DNA of 25,705 nt from a virus. Shown piece by piece: positions 1-6,760 of the stretch. The notes below the pieces were generated by a model. That model saw nothing but the letters and a program-made list of their open reading frames with translations. It did no database searches and had not been told where the DNA came from. A program made the position numbers and the translations under genes. The stretch covers positions 1-25,705 of IMG/VR virus record IMGVR_UViG_3300031977_002105. One strand, written 5' to 3'. Position 1 is the first letter of the stretch; every line of letters begins with the position of its first letter.

Positions 1-6
1 GGCATA

Positions 7-714
7 TCAGAAAAAATTCTGCATACCCTCAACAATTCTATCGTTTTCCTCGTTACAGTCTGTACATGTAAATTGTAAGTGATAGGTTGTTTTTGGCATA
101 TCCTGTAGAAATGCAGCAACCTTTGCAAATTGTCCTGAAGTCATTGATTCCAAAAACTCGTCAATTGCCTCTTGTGGTTCATCGTCCAATGAGACTCGTT
201 CATCTGATGTGCGAATAGCTTCCATACACTTTGAGATTAACATGAATGCATTCTTGGACGAATCGTCAAGTTCTACTTGACCTTCTGATAAATGTTTGTA
301 TGAAGGGTAACGCATCTCGACACTGATGTCATCGTTCAGTTTGATGATGTTATTAATCTTTTCAGGCATACTGACCTTCACTTGTTCAAGGTCAATCTCA
401 ACATCGTTTTGAATATTACAGTGCGAACACTTAACTGATACCTTTGTTTTCTCGCCAACAGATTTTGCACGAATCTGAGTAAACATATACTCAACGTCAA
501 AGGTAGTAAGTTTGTTTCGGTTGATAGTATCTTCAACGCACGATTCGATTGTATCAAGTACTGCTCGAAGGGTTGCCTTCTCATCTCCTGATTCGAATGC
601 CATTAAAAGGACTTTTTCTTCTTTCACAAGATAAGGTCTAAACCTCACCATTTTTTGAGTTGACGGAATTGTCAATTCATATCTGGGTGCATCATTTAAC
701 TTGGGTAACGCCAT
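7..714 (-). CDS. T4 gp26/gp51-family baseplate hub protein
   Basis: A 235-aa protein that resembles the T4 base plate protein family containing gp26 and gp51, which act in assembling the central hub below gp27/gp5. Visible features are the N-terminal LPKLNDAPRYELTIPST segment followed by FRPYLVKEEKVLLMAFESGD, typical of this family in T4-like phages, and two CxxC pairs (C96/C99 and C217/C220) that could form one split zinc ribbon. The start is the ATG at 714-712, preceded by GGAG (plus-strand 724-727) at a spacing of 9. It is the last complete gene of a minus-strand group with gp4 and the gp54-like gene. Which of gp26 or gp51 it replaces cannot be decided from sequence alone. The family call is fairly sure; the individual role is inferred. 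Confidence 0.75.
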   Translation of the reverse strand: MALPKLNDAPRYELTIPSTQKMVRFRPYLVKEEKVLLMAFESGDEKATLRAVLDTIESCVEDTINRNKLTTFDVEYMFTQIRAKSVGEKTKVSVKCSHCNIQNDVEIDLEQVKVSMPEKINNIIKLNDDISVEMRYPSYKHLSEGQVELDDSSKNAFMLISKCMEAIRTSDERVSLDDEPQEAIDEFLESMTSGQFAKVAAFLQDMPKTTYHLQFTCTDCNEENDRIVEGMQNFF

Positions 715-742
715 TTCATTATTCTCCGTTTATATAATAAAG

Positions 743-1438
743 TCATATTCCAGGTCCTCTGCGACTACGTTGTGGTTTACTGTTTACCAATAAATTACGT
801 TGTCTTTGTTGTTCCGTTGATTCGAATGTGCTTGCAGAAGATGAGTTAACTTCTCTCCAATTTTTATATACAAAATCAACTGATATTTCTACTAACTGAT
901 CTGGTTGGTCACTGTATGATGGACCAGTCATCGTTACTGGATATGCATCTTCAAGTAAACAATTGTATACAACACTGTACTCTTGATTTATATCGGATTT
1001 ATTTCCAGCATTCGTTGCTTGTTCAGCTTTATTATTAGAAATTTTTTGAGCGAGACCTTCAACAGTAGTTTTTTTCATTAGTTGTTGGATATTAATATTT
1101 CTGGTATAATCACTATAGTAACCCAGCTGATACGTTTTATTATCTACTACCAGATTCATCCACTGTTCAAAAAATGTTCTAACAAAGGGATTGTTTAATA
1201 CCAAAAAAGTCATGGTAACGTTTGGTTTTTCATAACCATAAGCGACAGTTTGTTTAGTCAATCCTATAAGTCTTTCGTTTGTCAAAATAGAACGTCCAGG
1301 CATATTTGTCGAACGACACAAGAGATCTAAGTTTTTAGCCTGTTCTTGTGCGGGCAAAATAACCCTGAAAAGGTTGCCTAAAGCAACACCATCATTGGAA
1401 CCAATAACGTTTTTTAACTGTTCTATACTATAGGCCAC
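743..1438 (-). CDS. Tail-tube-fold protein, probable gp54-like tube initiator
   Basis: A 231-aa protein with the architecture of the T4 gp19/gp54 tail tube family. It has an N-terminal beta segment (GNLFRVILPA, residues 21-30), the CRSTNMPGRS loop (41-50), YGYEKPNVTMTFLV (67-80), FEQWM (90-94) and a closing strand pair around residues 155-195 (LLEDAYPVTM, VEISVDFVYKNW). About 35 polar residues (120-155) are inserted before the last strands, and a basic disordered tail follows residue 200. It begins with GTG, supported by AAGGGA eight bases upstream, inside the end of the preceding gene (11-bp overlap). Location among hub genes, away from a sheath gene, favours the baseplate tube initiator gp54 over the major tube protein gp19, which remains possible. 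Confidence 0.7.
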   Translation of the reverse strand: MAYSIEQLKNVIGSNDGVALGNLFRVILPAQEQAKNLDLLCRSTNMPGRSILTNERLIGLTKQTVAYGYEKPNVTMTFLVLNNPFVRTFFEQWMNLVVDNKTYQLGYYSDYTRNINIQQLMKKTTVEGLAQKISNNKAEQATNAGNKSDINQEYSVVYNCLLEDAYPVTMTGPSYSDQPDQLVEISVDFVYKNWREVNSSSASTFESTEQQRQRNLLVNSKPQRSRRGPGI

Positions 1439-2036
1439 TTATGACTTCCCTTGTGTTTTTGTATACAGCAGATTGACCTGCGCCTCTCCATTGTGCCGTT
1501 GGTAGAAAGGTTGCAATCTCCCACTCTGGCGCGGGTACGAATGCCAACTTGTCTTCTACCTGTCTGGTTAAGTAATGTTTAAAACAAGGTTGAAACATTT
1601 TCAACCGTGAAGTATTCTTTAACATTGTGTATGTGATACCCAACCTTGTATCTTCATCATAGTTATTATCAGTCGTATAGTTCATTAACGAATCAAGAAA
1701 CTTCGCTCTCAATGCGATTGGTAGATAATGTAGATTCAACCCATAGAACCCTTTAGGTGCTGGGCCTGCAATAATCACGAGAGGAAACGCATCCCAATAT
1801 GGTAATGTGTCTCTATGTTTTGCATCATAAAAGAACATCGCCATCTTACCAATCACTGCTTTATTTCTTCCAGCACTTGCAGACTGTCTATCGATAGGGT
1901 CTTCTTTCATTAACGCACGTCGATTGACCTGCATGTTCTGAACTTTTTTTCTAAACCACTCTCGTGATTCACGAGAACGAGGAGTGATGCCCGCTCTAAA
2001 CGCCTGCTGTTCTACTTTTTGGAAAAGATTACTCAT
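1428..2036 (-). CDS. Conserved T4-like phage protein of unknown function (hub/neck region)
   Basis: A 202-aa protein that I cannot name with confidence. It starts with a basic helical segment (about residues 1-60, many Arg/Lys). The core has the striking motifs GKMAMFFYDAKHRDTLPYWD (63-82) and FPLVIIAGPAPKGFYGLNLHYLP (84-106), followed by helices through MLKNTSRLKMFQPCFKHYL. The core pattern (short aromatic stretch, LPYWDxFPLV, GFxGLNLHYL) is one I associate with uncharacterised structural proteins of T4-like marine phages. It lies six bases downstream of gp4 and overlaps the gp54-like gene, so a role in the hub or head-tail joining is plausible. A counterpart of T4 gp28 or gp51 is possible but unproven. 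No SD is obvious at its ATG. Confidence 0.55.
   Translation of the reverse strand: MSNLFQKVEQQAFRAGITPRSRESREWFRKKVQNMQVNRRALMKEDPIDRQSASAGRNKAVIGKMAMFFYDAKHRDTLPYWDAFPLVIIAGPAPKGFYGLNLHYLPIALRAKFLDSLMNYTTDNNYDEDTRLGITYTMLKNTSRLKMFQPCFKHYLTRQVEDKLAFVPAPEWEIATFLPTAQWRGAGQSAVYKNTREVISGL
1447..1452 (-). promoter_or_regulatory. Shine-Dalgarno deciding the GTG start of the gp54-like gene
   Basis: On the minus strand this reads AAGGGA and stands eight bases before the GTG at 1438-1436. It lies inside the coding region of the preceding gene. It supports the overlapping GTG as the true start, and no better in-frame ATG is close by. Confidence 0.6.
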
Positions 2037-2041
2037 GGAAA

Positions 2042-2530
2042 CTATTTAGTCTTTTTTCTAGAATATTTCGGAAGGGGCTTTAGTTTTTTGAGAGGCTTGG
2101 GCATGATACCCATCAACCTCAGTTCAACTTCTGTCCATATCTCAAACTTCCACCCTCTATCTTGTGCATATTCGTTTGCCGCTTCCCATTTGTTTCGATT
2201 CTTGATATAAGTATATGCTTCAGTAATATATCTTTTAGTTCGTTTGTTACCCTTGGGTGGTTCGGTTTCTTTGTGGGGTTTTACTTCAACTAACGATGTT
2301 GTGCCTGTTTTCCATGTGACTGTAAAGTCGGGATAGTAACGATGGTATTTCTTGTCAGCCTCATAGTAATATGGTATAATAACTTCTTCACTAGACCAAG
2401 AGACAACATCATTCGAGTTGTCGAAGTACATCATGCAGTATTTCTCCCACATGCTTCTGTAAAAAACACGTGATGAGTCGCCTTTATACTTCTTGGGGTT
2501 TTTAACTCTGTAATTACCCGAATATGTCAT
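2042..2530 (-). CDS. 4: gp4-like head completion nuclease
   Basis: A 162-aa protein close to the length of T4 gp4 (also called gp50/65), which is needed to complete DNA-filled heads before tail joining. It shows the TnsA-like PD-(D/E)xK nuclease pattern: SMWEKY with E29 in the first helix, YPDFTV with D68, and VEVKP with E82 and K84. The N-terminal NPKKYKG...VFYRSMWEKY block is typical of the T4 family, and the C-terminus is very basic. It is the first gene of the minus-strand group, starting at ATG 2530 about 21 bases from a near-consensus late promoter core on the same strand. All apparent catalytic residues are present. The head-completion assignment rests on family resemblance. Confidence 0.85.
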   Translation of the reverse strand: MTYSGNYRVKNPKKYKGDSSRVFYRSMWEKYCMMYFDNSNDVVSWSSEEVIIPYYYEADKKYHRYYPDFTVTWKTGTTSLVEVKPHKETEPPKGNKRTKRYITEAYTYIKNRNKWEAANEYAQDRGWKFEIWTEVELRLMGIMPKPLKKLKPLPKYSRKKTK

Positions 2531-2539
2531 AGAATCACT

Positions 2540-2547
2540 TATAAATA
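2540..2547 (+). promoter_or_regulatory. T4-type late promoter core TATAAATA (gp48 operon)
   Basis: A perfect match to the T4 late promoter -10 box, 25 bases before the gp48-like ATG at 2573. T4 late promoters are read by host polymerase carrying gp55 and gp33, so this predicts late, replication-linked expression of the baseplate operon. Confidence 0.75.
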
Positions 2548-2551
2548 AAAT

Positions 2552-2559
2552 TATTTATT
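2552..2559 (-). promoter_or_regulatory. Near-consensus late promoter core for the gp4 group
   Basis: On the minus strand this reads AATAAATA, one mismatch from TATAAATA, 21 bases before the gp4 ATG. Together with the plus-strand box it forms an inverted repeat (TAAATAA at 2542-2548, TTATTTA at 2551-2557, two-base spacer). This would give divergent late transcription from a 42-bp intergenic region. Confidence 0.5.
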
Positions 2560-2572
2560 AGAGTTTCAAATA

Positions 2573-3649
2573 ATGGCTGAAACACAGTTACAGACAAGCA
2601 AAACAAACTTAATTGCTGGTAAGGTTATCGCAGACACTACTTTTTCTGACAGGGGAGATCAAGAAAGTGCGGTGTTTCCTTTAAATTACAGAAATGATTA
2701 TTCGGGTAAAGTTGTATTTTCTGTTATTGAAGAAGAAGAAACCAATATTGATGAAATAAGAGATGCTGTAAGAGTAGAAAAAGAAGCAATAGCAGCGAGA
2801 GACAACTCTTTGGATGAAAGGGGTGAACCTGTAAAAAAATCTACCCAACAACAAAATCAGGAATTGAAAGATAAAACACAAGCAAGGGCGCAAGGAAACA
2901 GACCTAGTACAGTAAACTCATCAGCTCAGAAAAAAGATCCTCCAGCTGCGTTAAAAAGTGCAACTTTATTTTTACCCCAATCAATAACATTCGCTGATGG
3001 TGTTCAATATGAAAATGTTGATCTCGGAGCGATTGGTGGTTTAGCACAACAAGGTGCTCAAGGAGCTTTAGGTGGTGATGGTTTTATAGGTTCTATGGGT
3101 GGTGGCATACAGTCTATCATGGACTCTTTTAAAGGTGGAACCAGTGCGGGTGCTGGTAGACTTGCTGCAAATGCGGTAAGTAATGTTTTTGGTAGTGCCG
3201 GTTCTGCTGGCGTAAGGGCCGCAACCAGGGTCACAATGAATCCTAATACAAGGGCACTGTTCAAATCTGTAAACATGAGAGCCTTTACCTTTACTTTTAA
3301 AATGATTCCGCTCTCATTAGAAGAGTCATTGGAAATACAAAAAGTCATTAAGTTTTTCAGAACCGAACTGTATCCAGAACAAATTCTTTTAGGTGAAGAA
3401 CAGGACAAAGAGGGTCAGGTTCCTTTAGGTTATAGGTTTCCTAACAAAATTTTAATAGAAATGTTTTATAACGAAAAAAACGTCGCCACAAAAATTCTCC
3501 CTTGTTATCTGGAAAGTATGCAGACAGTGTATAATCCAAGTTCTATGGGTATGCACGCCGATGGTTCGTTTCAAGAAGTTGATATTTCACTCAATTTTAG
3601 AGAGGCTAGAACCCTGAGTAGAGATGACATTGTTAGTGGAGGTTACTAA
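2573..3649 (+). CDS. 48: gp48-like baseplate tail tube cap
   Basis: A 358-aa protein, near the length of T4 gp48 (364 aa), which caps the hub and nucleates tail tube growth. The N-terminal 130 residues are charged and partly helical. Residues 150-215 are Gly/Ala-rich and flexible. The C-terminal domain (about 217-355) has the tube-fold features MNPNTRALFKSVNMRAFTFTF, a helix with IQKVIKFFRTELYP, and the strands ILPCYLESMQTVYNPSS and FQEVDISLNFREARTLSRDDI near the end. It is the first gene of the plus-strand operon behind a late promoter and is followed after two bases by gp53, as in T4-like cyanophages. gp48 and gp54 are related folds, so the exact number is slightly uncertain. Confidence 0.75.
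   Translation: MAETQLQTSKTNLIAGKVIADTTFSDRGDQESAVFPLNYRNDYSGKVVFSVIEEEETNIDEIRDAVRVEKEAIAARDNSLDERGEPVKKSTQQQNQELKDKTQARAQGNRPSTVNSSAQKKDPPAALKSATLFLPQSITFADGVQYENVDLGAIGGLAQQGAQGALGGDGFIGSMGGGIQSIMDSFKGGTSAGAGRLAANAVSNVFGSAGSAGVRAATRVTMNPNTRALFKSVNMRAFTFTFKMIPLSLEESLEIQKVIKFFRTELYPEQILLGEEQDKEGQVPLGYRFPNKILIEMFYNEKNVATKILPCYLESMQTVYNPSSMGMHADGSFQEVDISLNFREARTLSRDDIVSGGY
3638..3642 (+). promoter_or_regulatory. Strong Shine-Dalgarno for gp53
   Basis: GGAGG sits nine bases before the gp53 ATG at 3652 and is embedded in the last codons of the gp48-like gene. It is one of the few textbook SD sequences in the window. Confidence 0.6.
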
Positions 3650-3651
3650 AC

Positions 3652-4455
3652 ATGGCTAATTTTTATTTTAGAAACTTTCCATTTATAAAGTATTCTTTTG
3701 GTGATGATGAACCAGAGGTCTATTTTCAAAAGATGTCTGCGGCGATTGATTTGTTCGATAACATCAAACAGGATGTGAGTTTCACAACCAAACAAACTAT
3801 CCTTGATTTTGAAAGACCGGATACTCTCTCGTATCGACTTTATAAAACCGTTGATTATTACTGGACTTTCTTTTTGATGAACGACAAACTAAGAGAGTCC
3901 GGATGGCCTCTTCATACGGATAGAGAACAAGAGGTCATTGAAGAAAGATATCCTTATTGGGTATTCAGTACTAATGATTTCTTCTCTGGTTTATTATCGA
4001 AAGACCAAGAACTGTTTTTGGTCGGAAACAACGTTAATCAATATGGTTCTGTAGTTAGGTCCGATCCATCGAAGGGTCAGATTATATTTGCACCTAAGTA
4101 CCAAAAACAAAATACCATTGATCCCAATGGTCCTAGACAAGATGTTAGTCAGGCTGTTGTCAATTCTGCATTTCCTGGTATCACGGGCGTACAATTTGAA
4201 ACTAACAACGTTCTCTATAATCTTGCAAGTTTTCAACCTACCGTACTTGAGTATAATGGTACGCATCATTGGGAAACATCTTTAGGCGACTATGCAGATT
4301 ATTATCCTCTTACGGGAGATATTAGTGGATTAACTAAAGTTACGTATAAAGAAAACTTTCAAGCAAGAAATCAAGACCTAAGAGAAATAGCAGTTTTAAG
4401 ACCAGGAATTGTTGGCCAGGTCGTTGGTGAATTTCAAAAATTGATAAGAACATGA
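3652..4455 (+). CDS. 53: gp53-like baseplate wedge protein
   Basis: A 267-aa protein of the T4 gp53 family, the wedge component that clamps wedges around the hub at the end of baseplate assembly. Recognisable parts are the N-terminal NFYFRNFPFIKYSF and the conserved RPDTLSYRLYKTVDYYWTFFLMN region (about residues 54-77), where T4-like gp53 proteins share the pattern D-x-LS-x-x-xY-x-x-x-x-x-YWT. It is somewhat longer than the T4 protein (196 aa), the extra length lying in the C-terminal half. It has a strong SD and ends in an ATGA overlap with the gp27-like gene, so its translation is likely coupled to that of the hub protein. Confidence 0.85.
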   Translation: MANFYFRNFPFIKYSFGDDEPEVYFQKMSAAIDLFDNIKQDVSFTTKQTILDFERPDTLSYRLYKTVDYYWTFFLMNDKLRESGWPLHTDREQEVIEERYPYWVFSTNDFFSGLLSKDQELFLVGNNVNQYGSVVRSDPSKGQIIFAPKYQKQNTIDPNGPRQDVSQAVVNSAFPGITGVQFETNNVLYNLASFQPTVLEYNGTHHWETSLGDYADYYPLTGDISGLTKVTYKENFQARNQDLREIAVLRPGIVGQVVGEFQKLIRT

Positions 4456-5834
4456 CACAACAAAATATTTCACAACAATATAAATTATTGAAAGCTGAAA
4501 TATCTTCAGATAGATTGGGAGATAGAACAGTAGATGTTAGGGCTCTAATACCAGAATTAACTTTCTTTGAAAATTTAGAATTGCCTTATGTGACCGGAAA
4601 AATGTTACTCGTCGATGATAATGGGTTGTTTGACCTTTTAGATTTTAGAGGCACAGAAAAAATAACCTTTGAAATTTCAGGTATCGGAAATTCTTTAGAA
4701 CCGTCGATTGGTGGAAAAGACGAAAGGGTTAAAACTTTTATTATGACCAAAATTGAAAAAACTGTTCGTAATAACGACAAGACAGACGTAATGTTGATAT
4801 CTTTGGTTGAAGAACATTTTTTTAAAAACAAGTTGGTTAAAGTCAGTAAAGCATTTACTGCAAGTATAGAGACAACGATTACTGAGATTCTTTACAGTTA
4901 TTTAAATAAGAATGTAGACCAATCTTATCTCACGAAATCATCGCAAGGTGTTCGTAAAATTAATGTTCCATATATGAACCCACTTGATGCTGTTGAATGG
5001 TTAAGAGATAGAATAACAACAGAAATTGGTGCGCCATATTTTATTCATTCATCTATATTTGATAACAATATTAGGGTGTCTAGTCTAGACGGATTTTTGT
5101 CGCAAAAACCATTCAATAGAAAAATACCATTCGTATATTCTGCAAGTGTGGCTGGTAGTGCTGAAGCACTATCTGAAAATCAAAGAAGTTTTCTAATAGA
5201 AAACTATAAAAGGGATGCTTCTGAAGATACGTTAATGATGGTCACTAAAGGTTCTTTGGGTGCGTTATATACTAACACCGATGTTGGAACTGGTATAACA
5301 ACCCGAAATCGTTTTAACATGCGAGACATTTTGTTAGATATGAAAGCGAAAGAACTTATACCTGATACAGCATCACAAATAATTTTTGATGATGCACAAG
5401 TCGTTGATAACAAATATATTGACGAATATGATTCAAAGGTTTATCATCAAATATCATCTACAGGCACATACGATACGTTTCTGGGTTACCACGATGTCGT
5501 TGATAGTTTAGATAATACTCTTAAACTAAAAAACATTGCGTTACGTAATGCCTTATATCGCAATATGGTTAATATGGTTATACCAGGGGTAGCGTTTATG
5601 TATTCTAAAGCTAGTGTTGGAGATATAATGAGATGTGTTTTCAATAGTAGTTCTGCTGACCCGAACATTAAAGATGCTGATAATTTGACTGATAAACAAA
5701 AATCCGGAAATTATTTAATATATGCAACAAGACATATGTTCAAAGGTTCCAAACATTCAGTTTCTATTAACGCTACAAAAATAACTAAAGAATACCCACA
5801 AACATCTTATAATGGAGAATCTGGTTTTGTTTAG
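4452..5834 (+). CDS. 27: gp27-like baseplate central hub protein
   Basis: A 460-aa protein resembling T4 gp27 (391 aa), the trimeric hub ring that links the tail tube to the gp5 spike complex. The N-terminal half carries the family pattern FFENLELPYVTGKMLLVDDN (about residues 37-56), describing a beta-barrel of the tube-like hub. It continues with TISKVEKTVRNNDK-like strands and a middle region PYMNPLDAVEWLRDRITTE (about 174-192). Position directly before the OB-fold spike gene matches its known partner. It starts with an ATGA overlap with gp53, and its last 23 bases overlap the annotated start of the next gene. Length exceeds T4 gp27, as is common in marine relatives. Confidence 0.8.
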   Translation: MTQQNISQQYKLLKAEISSDRLGDRTVDVRALIPELTFFENLELPYVTGKMLLVDDNGLFDLLDFRGTEKITFEISGIGNSLEPSIGGKDERVKTFIMTKIEKTVRNNDKTDVMLISLVEEHFFKNKLVKVSKAFTASIETTITEILYSYLNKNVDQSYLTKSSQGVRKINVPYMNPLDAVEWLRDRITTEIGAPYFIHSSIFDNNIRVSSLDGFLSQKPFNRKIPFVYSASVAGSAEALSENQRSFLIENYKRDASEDTLMMVTKGSLGALYTNTDVGTGITTRNRFNMRDILLDMKAKELIPDTASQIIFDDAQVVDNKYIDEYDSKVYHQISSTGTYDTFLGYHDVVDSLDNTLKLKNIALRNALYRNMVNMVIPGVAFMYSKASVGDIMRCVFNSSSADPNIKDADNLTDKQKSGNYLIYATRHMFKGSKHSVSINATKITKEYPQTSYNGESGFV

Positions 5835-6756
5835 GTCTATAGAAACAGAATATTATGGGGATCAAACCAGATGGTTCGTAGCAACGGTAATCAATTCCTC
5901 ACCACCCCCTGGATTAGAGGGCCGAGTTAGAATTCGTATTCATGGTATACACGATCCTTATACTGGAAATGTTTCCGAATCGGATTTGCCGTGGGCGAAT
6001 GTCGCTATTCCTCTTACTGAAGGCGGTAGTTCAGGTATTGGTAAAATACCACAGGTTTTGCCAGGAGCTTTCGTTTATGGTGTTTTCATGGATGGTAAAT
6101 CATCTCAAACACCTCTTATTTTGGGGTCATTAAATAAAATAGAATTTCCTACTGAAGTTCAGGTGAGAAGTTCTAAAGATAAAACTTTAAGCGTTTTCAA
6201 ATCAGACTATGACCCAGAAAGAAAGGTTGATATAATAACTGAAGAAATTACGGACGATAGACTTGCTTCAACAACCGTAGGTATTAGAAGAAGTCAGTGT
6301 ATGCGTTTCTTCATTGATAATGGATATACACCAAGACAGGCCGCAGGAATTACTGGATGTTTAGAAGCAACATCTGCTTTTGAAACGTATAATGATGATG
6401 AACCTAATCTTCAGTTCTTTGGCATAGCAAAATGGGATAAAAATGGAACTAGATATAGAAACCTAATAACATTCGCAACACAAATACAAAAACGTTCGTC
6501 CATTAAAAGATTCTCAATTCAACTTCAATATGTTTTATATGAACTGAGAACATTATTTTCGAATGTTAATGCTAAACTTTTAAGGTCAGAATTGATTGAT
6601 GGTACTGGTGGTTCTGTGGATATTATTAGTAGACTTTATCTAAAAAATCGTTTCATTGCTGGTGGAAATCCATCAATATTTAAAATGATTGATGATAGAA
6701 AAAGAAACGAATCGATTAAATTAGCAACTAAAGCATATAACGAAGTCACGGTTTAG
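5812..6756 (+). CDS. 5: gp5-like spike base: OB-fold plus degenerate tail lysozyme domain
   Basis: A 314-aa protein corresponding to the first two domains of T4 gp5. Residues 20-110 form the gp5 OB-fold (WFVATVINSS, GRVRIRIHGIHDP, LPWANVAIPL, GAFVYGVFMDG, PLILGSL), which in T4 binds the gp27 ring. After a linker, residues 157-310 match the phage tail lysozyme pattern: FFIDNGYTPRQAAGITG (166-182), FFGIAKWDKNGTRYRNL (202-218), QLQYVLYELR (237-246) and RKRNESIKLATKAYN. In active members the second motif continues LxxESGF; here it is LEATSAF (184-190), so the catalytic Glu position is T187, with E185 two residues away. ATG 5812 lacks an SD. TTG 5827 has GGAGA nine bases upstream and could be the real start. 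No beta-helix follows. Confidence 0.8.
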   Translation: MENLVLFRSIETEYYGDQTRWFVATVINSSPPPGLEGRVRIRIHGIHDPYTGNVSESDLPWANVAIPLTEGGSSGIGKIPQVLPGAFVYGVFMDGKSSQTPLILGSLNKIEFPTEVQVRSSKDKTLSVFKSDYDPERKVDIITEEITDDRLASTTVGIRRSQCMRFFIDNGYTPRQAAGITGCLEATSAFETYNDDEPNLQFFGIAKWDKNGTRYRNLITFATQIQKRSSIKRFSIQLQYVLYELRTLFSNVNAKLLRSELIDGTGGSVDIISRLYLKNRFIAGGNPSIFKMIDDRKRNESIKLATKAYNEVTV

Positions 6757-6760
6757 TAAG

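Noticed and set aside
1-6. Possible ATG of another minus-strand gene at positions 5-3
   Set aside because: Only one codon is visible and no clear SD precedes it, so a gene cannot be supported.
2019-2210. Plus-strand 63-aa ORF
   Set aside because: Opposite the gp4 nuclease gene, hydrophobic by complement of basic codons, no SD.
3058-3408. Antisense 116-aa ORF on the minus strand
   Set aside because: It lies wholly opposite the Gly/Ala-rich part of the gp48-like gene, where codon composition suppresses stops in the reverse frame. No SD or family pattern.
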